From an uncultured Porphyromonadaceae bacterium (lineage in GTDB: Bacteria > Bacteroidota > Bacteroidia > Bacteroidales > Muribaculaceae), in NCBI GenBank assembly GCA_938027385.1, contig CALJBF010000183.1:1-5551 (forward strand): DNA of 5,551 bases, in the 5' to 3' direction. Below are positions 1 to 5,551 of this stretch, one piece after another. Position 1 is the first letter of the stretch; every line of letters begins with the position of its first letter. The notes under the pieces are model-generated. The model was not told the origin of the DNA and made no database searches. It was given only the letters and a program-made list of their open reading frames with translations. Both the position numbers and the translations under genes were made by a program.

Positions 1-26
1 CAGACGGTTAATAAGGTAATATAGTG

Positions 27-65
27 AAGACGGGGCTCTGCATCGGTGCAGAGCCTCGTTTTCTT
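27..65 (+). terminator. Strong Rho-independent terminator of an upstream gene
   Basis: The arms GGCTCTGCA (34-42) and TGCAGAGCC (47-55) are perfectly complementary around a TCGG loop. The pairing extends outward to 27/62 with two G-U pairs, giving a stem of about 16 bp, and the 3' side runs into a T-rich stretch (59-65). The A-rich 5' foot means the hairpin could also work on the minus strand. It must close a + strand gene lying mostly left of the window. All three forward frames stop early (TAA at 9-11, TAA at 17-19, TAG at 22-24), so the frame of that gene cannot be told from here. Confidence 0.85.
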
Positions 66-83
66 CGTGCATACACCCCTGAC

Positions 84-103
84 TCCTGACGGAAATCTCA
101 GGA
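84..103. repeat. Short inverted repeat in the gap upstream of the patatin gene
   Basis: TCCTGA (84-89) and TCAGGA (98-103) form a perfect 6-bp hairpin with an 8-nt loop. It has no T-tract, so it is not a terminator. It overlaps a short direct repeat, CCTGAC at 78-83 and again at 85-90. This is the only structure seen between the terminator and the 20-bp tandem repeat. It could be a protein binding site or chance. Confidence 0.3.
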
Positions 104-132
104 TTGCAAATTACAGATAGGGAATCATGGGT

Positions 133-172
133 GGTTTTGGCAGAATTAACGGGGTTTTGGCAGAATTAACGG
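133..172. repeat. Two exact head-to-tail copies of a 20-bp unit
   Basis: The 20-bp unit starts GGTTTTGGCA and ends GAATTAACGG. It occurs at 133-152 and again, with no spacer and no mismatch, at 153-172. The flanks do not continue the repeat. It ends 10 bp before the -7 box at 183-190. Each copy contains a TTTG (136-139 and 156-159), and the second lies 23 bp upstream of that box, where a Bacteroidota -33 element could sit. The repeat could therefore supply or duplicate the -33 element, or be a tandem regulator site. The unit has no clear internal dyad. Confidence 0.9.
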
Positions 173-190
173 CAAAAAGTTGTAACTTTG
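156..190 (+). promoter_or_regulatory. Bacteroidota-type promoter for the patatin-glycosidase operon
   Basis: TAACTTTG at 183-190 fits the Bacteroidota sigma-ABfr -7 consensus TAnnTTTG exactly. A TTTG at 156-159, inside the second copy of the 20-bp repeat, is a candidate -33 element; the 23-nt gap is at the long end of the usual spacing. Transcription would start near 197, giving a leader of about 28 nt, rich in A at 199-204, before the GTG start at 225. The same box and its flank recur upstream of prs. Confidence 0.75.
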
Positions 191-224
191 CGGCAGGTAA
201 AAAAGTCACATCAAACAGCCGAAG

Positions 225-1094
225 GTGGAAAATAAGGATGCAGTTTCACAGACTCAGCGTCAGGTAACTGAGAATAATGGCTGTGCCGCAAGAACGGCGC
301 AGCAGAATGTGGCCGACGAACGTCCGTACCGCATAGGGGTGGCGCTTTCGGGCGGCGGGGCACGCGGATTTGCCCATGCCGGGGCTTTGGCCGCGCTCGA
401 AGAGGCCGGCATAAAGCCCGACATCATCGCCGGCGTAAGCGCCGGGGCCGTGGCCGCCACGCTTTACGCCGCCGGCATTCCGCCCAAGGAGATGCTTTCG
501 CGTTTCTCGCAGAAATTCACCGATTATATCGAACTGGCATTCAGGCAAGGAGGGGGCGGACTGCTTTCGCTCACAAAACTCAAGCAGTTCATGCTCAAGA
601 ATACTGGCGTCCAGAACCTTGAGGAGCTGCAGATACCCACCTACATCGGCGTCACCGATTTCGACCACGGCGTGGCCACAGAGTTCCACACCGGCAATCT
701 GGGCGAACGCGTGATGGCGTCGTGCAGCATCCCCATCGTGTTCCGCCCGGTAAAGATCGACGGTGTGAACTACGTTGACGGGGGCGTGCTGCGCAACCTG
801 CCGGCGTGGACCATCCGCGACAAATGCCGCACGCTTATCGGCATCAACTGCTCGCCGATGCCCTCGTTCCGCTACCGCAAGTCGATTTTCGAGGTGGCGA
901 TACGCACTTTCAACCTAATGGCAAAAACCAATCAGGAGCCCGACATGGCATTATGCGACCTTGTCATAAAGACCCCCGATATAGCCACATATCAGGTCTT
1001 CAACCTCAAGGACATACAGAAAATCTATCTGAGCGGCTACGCCGCCGCGCACCGCGCCATAAAGCTCTGGCTCGCCGAAAACAAACCAATCTAA
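225..1094 (+). CDS. Patatin-like phospholipase (cytoplasmic, single domain)
   Basis: This 289-residue protein is a patatin-family serine hydrolase with a Ser-Asp catalytic dyad that cleaves acyl esters of phospholipids or related lipids. Visible motifs are the oxyanion-hole loop GGGARG (residues 43-48), the nucleophile elbow GVSAG (70-74, Ser72), the ASCSIP segment (165-170) and DGG (185-187, Asp185). All catalytic elements are intact. No signal peptide or membrane helix is seen. It also lacks the POTRA and beta-barrel parts of secreted patatins, so it is probably a cytoplasmic or peripheral enzyme. The first 33 residues are Gln/Asn-rich and outside the fold. The GTG at 225 is chosen because the frame has a stop at 198-200, no upstream ATG, and no internal Met before residue 90; the ATG at 238 is out of frame. 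There is no clear Shine-Dalgarno sequence. The glycosidase gene follows after 17 bp, suggesting co-transcription. The natural substrate is unknown. Confidence 0.93.
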   Translation: MENKDAVSQTQRQVTENNGCAARTAQQNVADERPYRIGVALSGGGARGFAHAGALAALEEAGIKPDIIAGVSAGAVAATLYAAGIPPKEMLSRFSQKFTDYIELAFRQGGGGLLSLTKLKQFMLKNTGVQNLEELQIPTYIGVTDFDHGVATEFHTGNLGERVMASCSIPIVFRPVKIDGVNYVDGGVLRNLPAWTIRDKCRTLIGINCSPMPSFRYRKSIFEVAIRTFNLMAKTNQEPDMALCDLVIKTPDIATYQVFNLKDIQKIYLSGYAAAHRAIKLWLAENKPI

Positions 1095-1111
1095 CCCATT
1101 GAACTGACCTT

Positions 1112-2947
1112 ATGGCGACAAACAAAACGGCACCGGCGCAGAAACCGGTGATATACCAGATGATTCCGCGTCTGTTTGCCAACTGCACCGAAGACTGTGT
1201 GCCCGACGGAGACATCGCCCGTAACGGATGCGGCAAGCTGAACGACATCACCCCTGTCGTGCTCAACGAGATAAAGGACCTGGGCATAACGCATGTGTGG
1301 TATACCGGCATCATCGAACACGCCCATGCCACCGACTATTCGGCCTTCGGCATAACGCCTGACAATCCCGGGGTGGTCAAAGGTAAGGCAGGCTCGCCCT
1401 ACGCCATCAGCGACTACTACGACATCGACCCCGACGTGGCCGTCGACGTGCCCGCACGTCTGCAGGAATTCGACGCGCTGGTGAAACGTACACACGATGC
1501 CGGCATGAAGGTGCTCATAGATTTCGTGCCCAACCATGTGGCGCGCCGCTACCACTCTGACGCGGCGCCGGCCGGAGTGGAGGATCTTGGCCAAGGTGAC
1601 GACGTGACCAAATTCTTCGCCCGCGACAATAACTTCTATTATATAACACGCCAGAAATTCGAGCCGTCGTTTGACTACGGCGACTACTACGAGTTCCCGG
1701 CCAAGGCATCGGGCAACGACTGTTTCAACGCCTTCCCCGGCGTAAACGACTGGTACGAGACCGTGAAACTGAACTATGGCGTGGACTACGGCGACGGCTC
1801 GCGGCACTTCGACCCCGTGCCCTCGACATGGCTCAAGATGCTGCACATTCTGCGCTACTGGGCGTCGAAAGGGATCGACGGATTCCGTTGCGATATGGTG
1901 TTCATGGTTCCCGTGGAGTTCTGGGCGTGGGCCATCCCGCAGGTAAAGGCCACCTACCCCGACATCATCTTCATCGCCGAGATATATGACACGAACCAAT
2001 ACCGCGACTTCCTGTTCCGCGGCGGTTTCGACTACCTCTACGACAAGGTGAACCTCTACGACACCCTGCGTGCCGTGCAGTGCAACCATGTGTCGGCCGC
2101 CAAGCTGACCGACTGCTGGCAGAGGGTCGACGGCATCGGCAACCGCATGCTCAATTTTCTCGAGAACCACGACGAGCAGCGTTTCGCCTCGCAGCAGTAT
2201 GCCGGCGCGGCCGACCGGGTCCTCCCCTCGCTTGTGGTAAGCTCGATGATGTCGGCGGCCCCGTTCATGATCTACGCCGGCCAGGAGCTTGGCGAACCGG
2301 GCGCCGACGCCGAAGGGTTCAGCGGCCCCGACGGACGCACCACCATCTTCGACTACTGGTCGATTCCGACCCTGCGCCGGTGGCTTAACAACGGCAAAGC
2401 CGACGGGGGCGAGTCGTATCCCGAAGAACGCGCCCTGCGCGGCGTCTACCGCCAGGTGCTGAACCTGCTCAACAGTGAAACGGCGCTAAGAGAGGGAGAG
2501 TTCTTCGACCTGATGTATGTCAACTTCGACAACCCCGAGTTCTCGCCCCACCGCAACTACGCCTTCATGCGCCGCAGCGGCGACGAGGTCATACTCATTG
2601 CTGTCAACTTATCAGACAGCGCCGCCGAGCTTGCCATAAACCTGCCTGACCTGGCGCTGGGCATGTACGGCATCAAGCCCGGCGCTCACACCGCCACCGA
2701 ACTTCTCACGGGGCGCACCGCCACGCTCGACATCTCGGCCACCACCCCGGCGCGCACCCACATCGGCCCCTGGGGCGCTGTAATCTGGAAATTCAGCGCA
2801 TCGAAGACCAAAGCCGCGCCCCGCGCCCTGAAAAAGGCTGACGCAACCGCCCAAGCCGAAACCACTGAGGCCGATATGGCGCCGGCCAAACCGGCACCCA
2901 CCCGGAAACCAAGGAAAAAATCAGACAGGCAAAAGGCGGCTCATTGA
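1112..2947 (+). CDS. GH13 alpha-amylase-family glycosidase with basic C-terminal tail
   Basis: This 611-residue retaining glycosidase of family GH13 probably hydrolyses or rearranges alpha-glucans such as maltodextrin or glycogen. The TIM barrel starts at about residue 13 (VIYQMIPRLF). Conserved regions in order are SPYAISDYYDIDP (95-107), DFVPNH (137-142), GFRCD with nucleophile Asp261, IAEIYD with acid/base Glu290, ENHD with Asp354, and YAGQE (388-392). All three catalytic carboxylates are present. A C-terminal beta domain runs to about residue 561 (WGAVIWKF). No signal peptide or lipobox is seen, which suggests an intracellular enzyme unlike the exported Sus amylases. Residues 562-611 form a low-complexity tail with 14 Ala, 9 Lys, 4 Arg and 5 Pro, which is not part of the GH13 fold. 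The ATG at 1112 follows the patatin stop by 17 bp without a recognisable ribosome site, so it is probably in the same operon. Exact subfamily and linkage specificity cannot be read from motifs alone. Confidence 0.93.
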   Translation: MATNKTAPAQKPVIYQMIPRLFANCTEDCVPDGDIARNGCGKLNDITPVVLNEIKDLGITHVWYTGIIEHAHATDYSAFGITPDNPGVVKGKAGSPYAISDYYDIDPDVAVDVPARLQEFDALVKRTHDAGMKVLIDFVPNHVARRYHSDAAPAGVEDLGQGDDVTKFFARDNNFYYITRQKFEPSFDYGDYYEFPAKASGNDCFNAFPGVNDWYETVKLNYGVDYGDGSRHFDPVPSTWLKMLHILRYWASKGIDGFRCDMVFMVPVEFWAWAIPQVKATYPDIIFIAEIYDTNQYRDFLFRGGFDYLYDKVNLYDTLRAVQCNHVSAAKLTDCWQRVDGIGNRMLNFLENHDEQRFASQQYAGAADRVLPSLVVSSMMSAAPFMIYAGQELGEPGADAEGFSGPDGRTTIFDYWSIPTLRRWLNNGKADGGESYPEERALRGVYRQVLNLLNSETALREGEFFDLMYVNFDNPEFSPHRNYAFMRRSGDEVILIAVNLSDSAAELAINLPDLALGMYGIKPGAHTATELLTGRTATLDISATTPARTHIGPWGAVIWKFSASKTKAAPRALKKADATAQAETTEADMAPAKPAPTRKPRKKSDRQKAAH

Positions 2948-2952
2948 CAAAT

Positions 2953-2967
2953 AAGTCGTAACTTTGC
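2953..2967 (+). promoter_or_regulatory. Promoter of prs (-7 box TAACTTTG)
   Basis: TAACTTTG at 2959-2966 exactly matches the Bacteroidota -7 consensus. The wider 15-mer at 2953-2967 differs at one base from 177-191 upstream of the patatin gene. No TTTG is seen at a normal -33 distance. TTGACA at 2944-2949 is only 9 bp from the box, so it cannot act as a conventional -35 element. The expected start near 2973 gives a leader of about 24 nt. The box begins 11 bp after the glycosidase stop, and any -33 contacts would lie in the end of that coding region. Confidence 0.7.
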
Positions 2968-2996
2968 ACCATCGAAACATCCCAACATTTCACATA

Positions 2997-3938
2997 ATGA
3001 ATCCCAATCTTCCACCCATCAAGGTATTCGCAGGAACAAAATCGCGCTACATGGCCGAGGAAATCTGCCAGGAACTCGGCATCGAGCTGGGCAAAATGAA
3101 CATCCAGCATTTTGCCGACGGCGAATTTGAAGTGTCGTTTGAGGAATCGATCCGCGGATGCGAGGTCTATCTCGTGCAGTCTACATTCCCCAACTCAGAC
3201 AACCTCATGGAACTCCTGCTGATGATCGACGCCGCCAAACGCGCATCGGCAAAGTCGGTAATCGCCGTGATTCCCTATTTCGGCTGGGCCCGTCAAGACC
3301 GCAAGGACAAGCCCCGCGTATCCATCGCCGCCAAACTCGTCAGCGACCTTCTTCAGGCCGCCGGAGTCGACCGCGTAATTACCATGGATCTCCACGCCGA
3401 CCAGATCCAGGGATTCTTCAATGTGCCGGTCGATCACCTCTACGGTTCGTCGGTATTCCTCCCCTACATCGAGAGCCTGCACCTGCCCGACCTGGTGATT
3501 GCCACACCCGACGTTGGCGGTGCCAAACGCGCCAACTCATACGCCAAATACCTCAACGTGCCCCTGGTACTCTGCCACAAGCAGCGCGCCAAAGCCAATG
3601 TTGTGGCCACAATGACCGTGATCGGCGACGTCAAGGGTAAGAATGTGGTGCTCGTTGACGACATGGTCGACACCGCCGGCACCATCACCAAGGCCGCTGA
3701 CCTGATGATGGCCGAGGGCGCCAAATCTGTTAGGGCACTCTGCTCGCACGCCATCATGAGCGATCCGGCATCGGAACGCGTGACCAACTGCGCGCTTGAA
3801 GAGATGATCTTCACCAACTCGATTCCCTTCAACAAGAACTGCCCCAAGTGCACCATCCTGTCGGTGGCCAAGATGTTCGCCGACACCATCCGCCGCGTGC
3901 ACAACAACGAATCGATTTCGTCGCAGTATCTGCTCTGA
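2997..3938 (+). CDS. prs: Ribose-phosphate pyrophosphokinase (PRPP synthetase, class I)
   Basis: This cytoplasmic enzyme transfers pyrophosphate from ATP to ribose 5-phosphate, giving PRPP and AMP. PRPP feeds purine, pyrimidine, histidine, tryptophan and NAD synthesis. The 313 residues match the usual length of about 310-320. Motifs are FADGE (39-43, ATP site), the catalytic flexible loop with WARQDRKDKPR (97-107), MDLHADQIQGFF (130-141, with His133 matching the catalytic His), the two tandem type I PRT folds, and the PRPP loop DDMVDTAGT (221-229). All key residues are present, which supports a functional class I enzyme. The ATG at 2997 is chosen over an in-frame TTG at 2964 because that TTG lies inside the -7 promoter box and would add 11 unrelated residues. 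The leader has no Shine-Dalgarno sequence but is A/T-rich, as is common in Bacteroidota. A terminator follows 33 bp after the stop, so prs ends its unit, though readthrough from the glycosidase is possible. Confidence 0.98.
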   Translation: MNPNLPPIKVFAGTKSRYMAEEICQELGIELGKMNIQHFADGEFEVSFEESIRGCEVYLVQSTFPNSDNLMELLLMIDAAKRASAKSVIAVIPYFGWARQDRKDKPRVSIAAKLVSDLLQAAGVDRVITMDLHADQIQGFFNVPVDHLYGSSVFLPYIESLHLPDLVIATPDVGGAKRANSYAKYLNVPLVLCHKQRAKANVVATMTVIGDVKGKNVVLVDDMVDTAGTITKAADLMMAEGAKSVRALCSHAIMSDPASERVTNCALEEMIFTNSIPFNKNCPKCTILSVAKMFADTIRRVHNNESISSQYLL

Positions 3939-3971
3939 TACCGCCGACCTTTATAAGTTATCTCGGCACAG

Positions 3972-4014
3972 CGAAATCCGGTCGGTATACTCTGCCACCG
4001 GATTTCGTTTTATC
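3972..4014 (+). terminator. Rho-independent terminator after prs
   Basis: CGAAATCCGGT (3972-3982) pairs perfectly over 11 bp with ACCGGATTTCG (3997-4007). GG/CC pairs may continue past a one-base bulge, and the 3' arm is followed by TTTTATC (4008-4014). The loop is 14 nt or less. It lies 33 bp after the prs stop codon and separates prs from the next gene. Confidence 0.85.
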
Positions 4015-4094
4015 GTTTCCGTGCTAAAAAATGTTATCGTGTGCAACATCCGGCACACCGCGGCGTCATACAGGCAAACAGCTTCAACACACGA

Positions 4095-5303
4095 ATGTAC
4101 ACCCGTCTGATAATATCCCTGCTGGCCATGCAGGGCGCTCTGGGCGCCGGGGCCACAGTAGTCGTCGACTCTGCCACGGGCAAGCCTCTCGCCAAAGCCT
4201 CGGTACTCGACCGCAACGGCACCGTGGCCGGAATCTGCTCTGACCGCGGCGAACTGCCGTATATCAGCCCCGACGCATATCCGGTAACCATACAATACAT
4301 GGGCTACGAGCCTGTAACGCTGGTCAGACCGCGCGAGGGTACCGTGAAAATGATCGAGACCCCGTATGACCTGGCCGAAGTGGAGTTCGTGGCCCGCAAG
4401 CCCGAGGTGCTGCAGATACAGGGGTATCTCAGGGAATACTCCACCCTGACTACATCGACCGGCGACGTGATGCTGTTCCGCGAGAAAGCGGTAGATTTCA
4501 TGGTGCCCTCAAACGAGGTGAAGAGTTTCAAGGGGTGGCTTTACCCAAGGGTGCTGTCGTCACGCTCATATTACCATTTCACCGACTCAGAGGGACTCGA
4601 CAGCGTGAGCAACACCTTCAGCCAGCATTTCTCGTGGTCTGACTGGGTGGGTATCTTCAAGGAACGCGAACTCCCCGACCTGCTCAAGAACCGGACCAGC
4701 GTCACCGACACTGTGATGGGGAAATACACCCCCTCGCAGATATGGAACCGCAACGGCCAGCGCGTCGCACTTGACATCGACATGCTTGCCCGCAAGGAGA
4801 ATCTCTCGTGGGCGCCGCGCATAGCGTCGTTTATCGCCGAGGGGAACGACTTCACACGTTTCACCATGAAATATCAGTTCGACGACGTTACAGCCGGCAA
4901 TCTTTCGGCCGACAACATATCGCTTATCTCATACAACATAGAGTCGAGCCGCAGCGGCCGCGACATGCACCGACTCTCGGCCCGTGAGACCCCGCTCTAT
5001 GTCAGCACATACGCCGAGCTCTACATCACCGACCGGCGTTATATCAGCGTGGCCGACGCCCGTCGGGCCGAAAAGAATCCGCCATTCGACGAGTTCGCAC
5101 GACTCACCGCGCCCGACAATGCCCCCGCACTGCCACCATCCACCGTAAACCTTATCAGACGTGTCGACAGCATCGACCATGACTCACGCCGCAGCGAGGC
5201 CGAGGCCGACCACCGCTATATCGGCAAACCTAACAAAGAGCGTTTCAGCATCATCGGCTCAATCAAGAAAGTAATAAAACTCGTCCAGTCAATCGCCGGA
5301 TAA
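4095..5303 (+). CDS. Secreted protein with carboxypeptidase-regulatory-like domain, function unknown
   Basis: This 402-residue protein begins with a signal peptide: Arg4, a hydrophobic stretch LIISLLAMQGALG (5-17), and a likely AGA cleavage site before Thr21. There is no lipobox Cys, so the mature protein should be periplasmic, outer-membrane associated or secreted. Residues 21 to about 100 resemble the beta-sandwich carboxypeptidase-regulatory-like domain, with the SATGKPLAKASV strand pair, the GTVAGICSDRGEL turn and a VTIQYMGYEPV strand. This domain also begins SusC-type transporters, but here there is no plug or barrel and the protein is far too short. The remaining 300 residues are a mixed, aromatic-containing domain I cannot assign (for example SSRSYYHFTDSEGLDSVS and FSWSDWVGIF). 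The end (about 386-402) may be an amphipathic helix. The ATG at 4095 is preferred to an in-frame GTG at 4041 because the latter puts 18 polar residues before the signal peptide. No confident promoter is visible in the 80 bp after the prs terminator. Confidence 0.85.
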   Translation: MYTRLIISLLAMQGALGAGATVVVDSATGKPLAKASVLDRNGTVAGICSDRGELPYISPDAYPVTIQYMGYEPVTLVRPREGTVKMIETPYDLAEVEFVARKPEVLQIQGYLREYSTLTTSTGDVMLFREKAVDFMVPSNEVKSFKGWLYPRVLSSRSYYHFTDSEGLDSVSNTFSQHFSWSDWVGIFKERELPDLLKNRTSVTDTVMGKYTPSQIWNRNGQRVALDIDMLARKENLSWAPRIASFIAEGNDFTRFTMKYQFDDVTAGNLSADNISLISYNIESSRSGRDMHRLSARETPLYVSTYAELYITDRRYISVADARRAEKNPPFDEFARLTAPDNAPALPPSTVNLIRRVDSIDHDSRRSEAEADHRYIGKPNKERFSIIGSIKKVIKLVQSIAG

Positions 5304-5329
5304 TCATTCCGCCCAATCCATACCAGCTA

Positions 5330-5358
5330 ATACCGGACATAACCTGAGTTCCCGGTAT
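5330..5358. repeat. Inverted repeat downstream of the secreted-protein gene
   Basis: ATACCGG (5330-5336) and CCGGTAT (5352-5358) are perfect 7-bp arms around a 15-nt loop, starting 27 bp after the stop codon at 5303. The following bases contain no T-tract, so a standard intrinsic terminator is not supported. It could be a weak 3'-end hairpin that protects the mRNA, or chance. Confidence 0.4.
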
Positions 5359-5375
5359 GAATGACTGCATATCAT

Positions 5376-5406
5376 GACACACCCTCACAATGAGGCGATG
5401 CGTGTC
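5376..5406. repeat. Two-part hairpin in the intergenic region
   Basis: The inner stem CCTCA (5383-5387) and TGAGG (5391-5395) has a 3-nt loop. An outer stem GACAC (5376-5380) and GTGTC (5402-5406) encloses it across an asymmetric internal loop of 2 and 6 nt. An 8-bp palindrome, CCACGTGG (5409-5416), follows immediately. No T-run follows directly. The block may be an mRNA 3' structure of the upstream gene or an upstream site for the next promoter; the sequence alone does not decide. Confidence 0.4.
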
Positions 5407-5496
5407 TGCCACGTGGTCTGTCGGCCTCGCAGCAGACAAACTGTTGCATATTTTGTAAAATTTTCATCATAATGCATGATTATTAACAATATTTAC

Positions 5497-5504
5497 TATC
5501 TTTG
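5497..5504 (+). promoter_or_regulatory. Probable promoter of the next gene, beyond the window
   Basis: TATCTTTG at 5497-5504 fits the TAnnTTTG -7 consensus and sits in a sharply AT-rich stretch (about 5445-5520) that contrasts with the GC-rich coding DNA. No TTTG or TTG is found at the expected -33 position, which lowers confidence. A start near 5511 would give a leader of at least 40 nt that runs into the AAGGAGA at 5545-5551. Confidence 0.55.
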
Positions 5505-5544
5505 TGCAAATATTGATTCAATCTCTGCCGCCTCGATAGTAAGC

Positions 5545-5551
5545 AAGGAGA
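5545..5551 (+). promoter_or_regulatory. Shine-Dalgarno-like sequence at the right edge
   Basis: AAGGAGA closely matches the anti-Shine-Dalgarno complement and lies downstream of the -7 box at 5497-5504. No start codon follows inside the window. A + strand gene should begin within roughly 5-12 bases past the edge. None of the four genes in the window has such a clear ribosome site. Confidence 0.5.

Noticed and set aside
159..173. A sigma-54-like GG...GC pattern in the second repeat copy
   Set aside because: GG (159-160) and GC (172-173) are 13 rather than 12 bases apart, and the TTGCA half is missing.
127..267. A 46-codon + strand frame starting at ATG 127 and crossing the 20-bp repeat
   Set aside because: It runs through the -7 box and into the patatin gene out of frame. 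The 20-bp repeat shifts frame, so the peptide does not repeat. There is no Shine-Dalgarno sequence or other sign of coding.
1091..2170. A 359-codon open frame on the minus strand
   Set aside because: It lies almost wholly opposite the well-supported GH13 coding region, has a Val/His/Gly-rich composition with no recognisable motif, and has no promoter. It is an effect of GC-rich codon use on the other strand.
2915..2920. Run of six A in the glycosidase tail as a possible slippage or frameshift site
   Set aside because: The run is short, and the -1 frame would stop at 2951-2953 with an ordinary short end. No stimulatory structure is seen. The in-frame reading is sufficient.
2944..2949. TTGACA resembling a sigma-70 -35 box
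   Set aside because: It spans the glycosidase stop codon and lies only 9 bp from the -7 box, too close for a -35/-10 pair.
3464..3907. Minus-strand open frames opposite prs
   Set aside because: prs is unambiguous on the + strand with all its motifs. The antisense frames have no family features.
4041..4094. GTG at 4041 as the start of the secreted protein
   Set aside because: It would place 18 polar residues ahead of a well-formed signal peptide. The ATG at 4095 gives a normal N-terminus.
5374..5472. A 32-codon + strand frame, and similar short minus-strand frames, in the right-hand gap
   Set aside because: They overlap hairpins and the start of the AT-rich stretch, and have no ribosome site or recognisable peptide features. 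Frames this short are expected by chance.

Overview
This window looks like a piece of a moderately GC-rich Bacteroidales chromosome, most likely Muribaculaceae-like. That is an inference from three things. The promoters have the Bacteroidota TAnnTTTG -7 box, found at three intergenic positions. The starts of the four genes have no clear Shine-Dalgarno sequence. The protein families are typical: a Bacteroidota-style GH13 enzyme, a class I PRPP synthetase ending in SSQYLL, and a secreted protein with a carboxypeptidase-regulatory-like domain. All four genes lie on the + strand.

Layout. Positions 1-65 hold the end of an unseen upstream transcription unit, closed by a strong intrinsic terminator. 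Positions 66-224 are a regulatory gap with a small hairpin, an exact head-to-tail duplication of a 20-bp unit (133-172) and a promoter (-7 box at 183-190). This promoter serves a probable two-gene operon: a cytoplasmic patatin-like phospholipase (225-1094, GTG start) and, 17 bp later, a cytoplasmic GH13 alpha-amylase-family glycosidase (1112-2947) with an unusual Ala/Lys/Pro-rich basic tail. No terminator follows. The next promoter (-7 box at 2959-2966) begins 11 bp after the glycosidase stop codon and drives prs (2997-3938), which ends at a clear terminator (3972-4014). A separate gene (4095-5303) encodes an exported protein with an N-terminal beta-sandwich and a long C-terminal domain I cannot assign. 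Positions 5304-5551 hold two inverted repeats, an abrupt AT-rich stretch, a third TAnnTTTG box and an AAGGAGA Shine-Dalgarno-like sequence at the very edge. The next + strand gene therefore probably starts just outside the window.

How the genes relate. prs makes PRPP for nucleotide, histidine, tryptophan and NAD synthesis. The glycosidase probably acts on intracellular alpha-glucan and the patatin on acyl esters. Their proximity does not demonstrate a shared pathway. I see no mobile element, CRISPR array, RNA gene or defence system, and no convincing undescribed system. The items most worth a second look are the duplicated 20-bp unit upstream of the patatin promoter, the basic tail on the glycosidase and the unassigned domain of the secreted protein.
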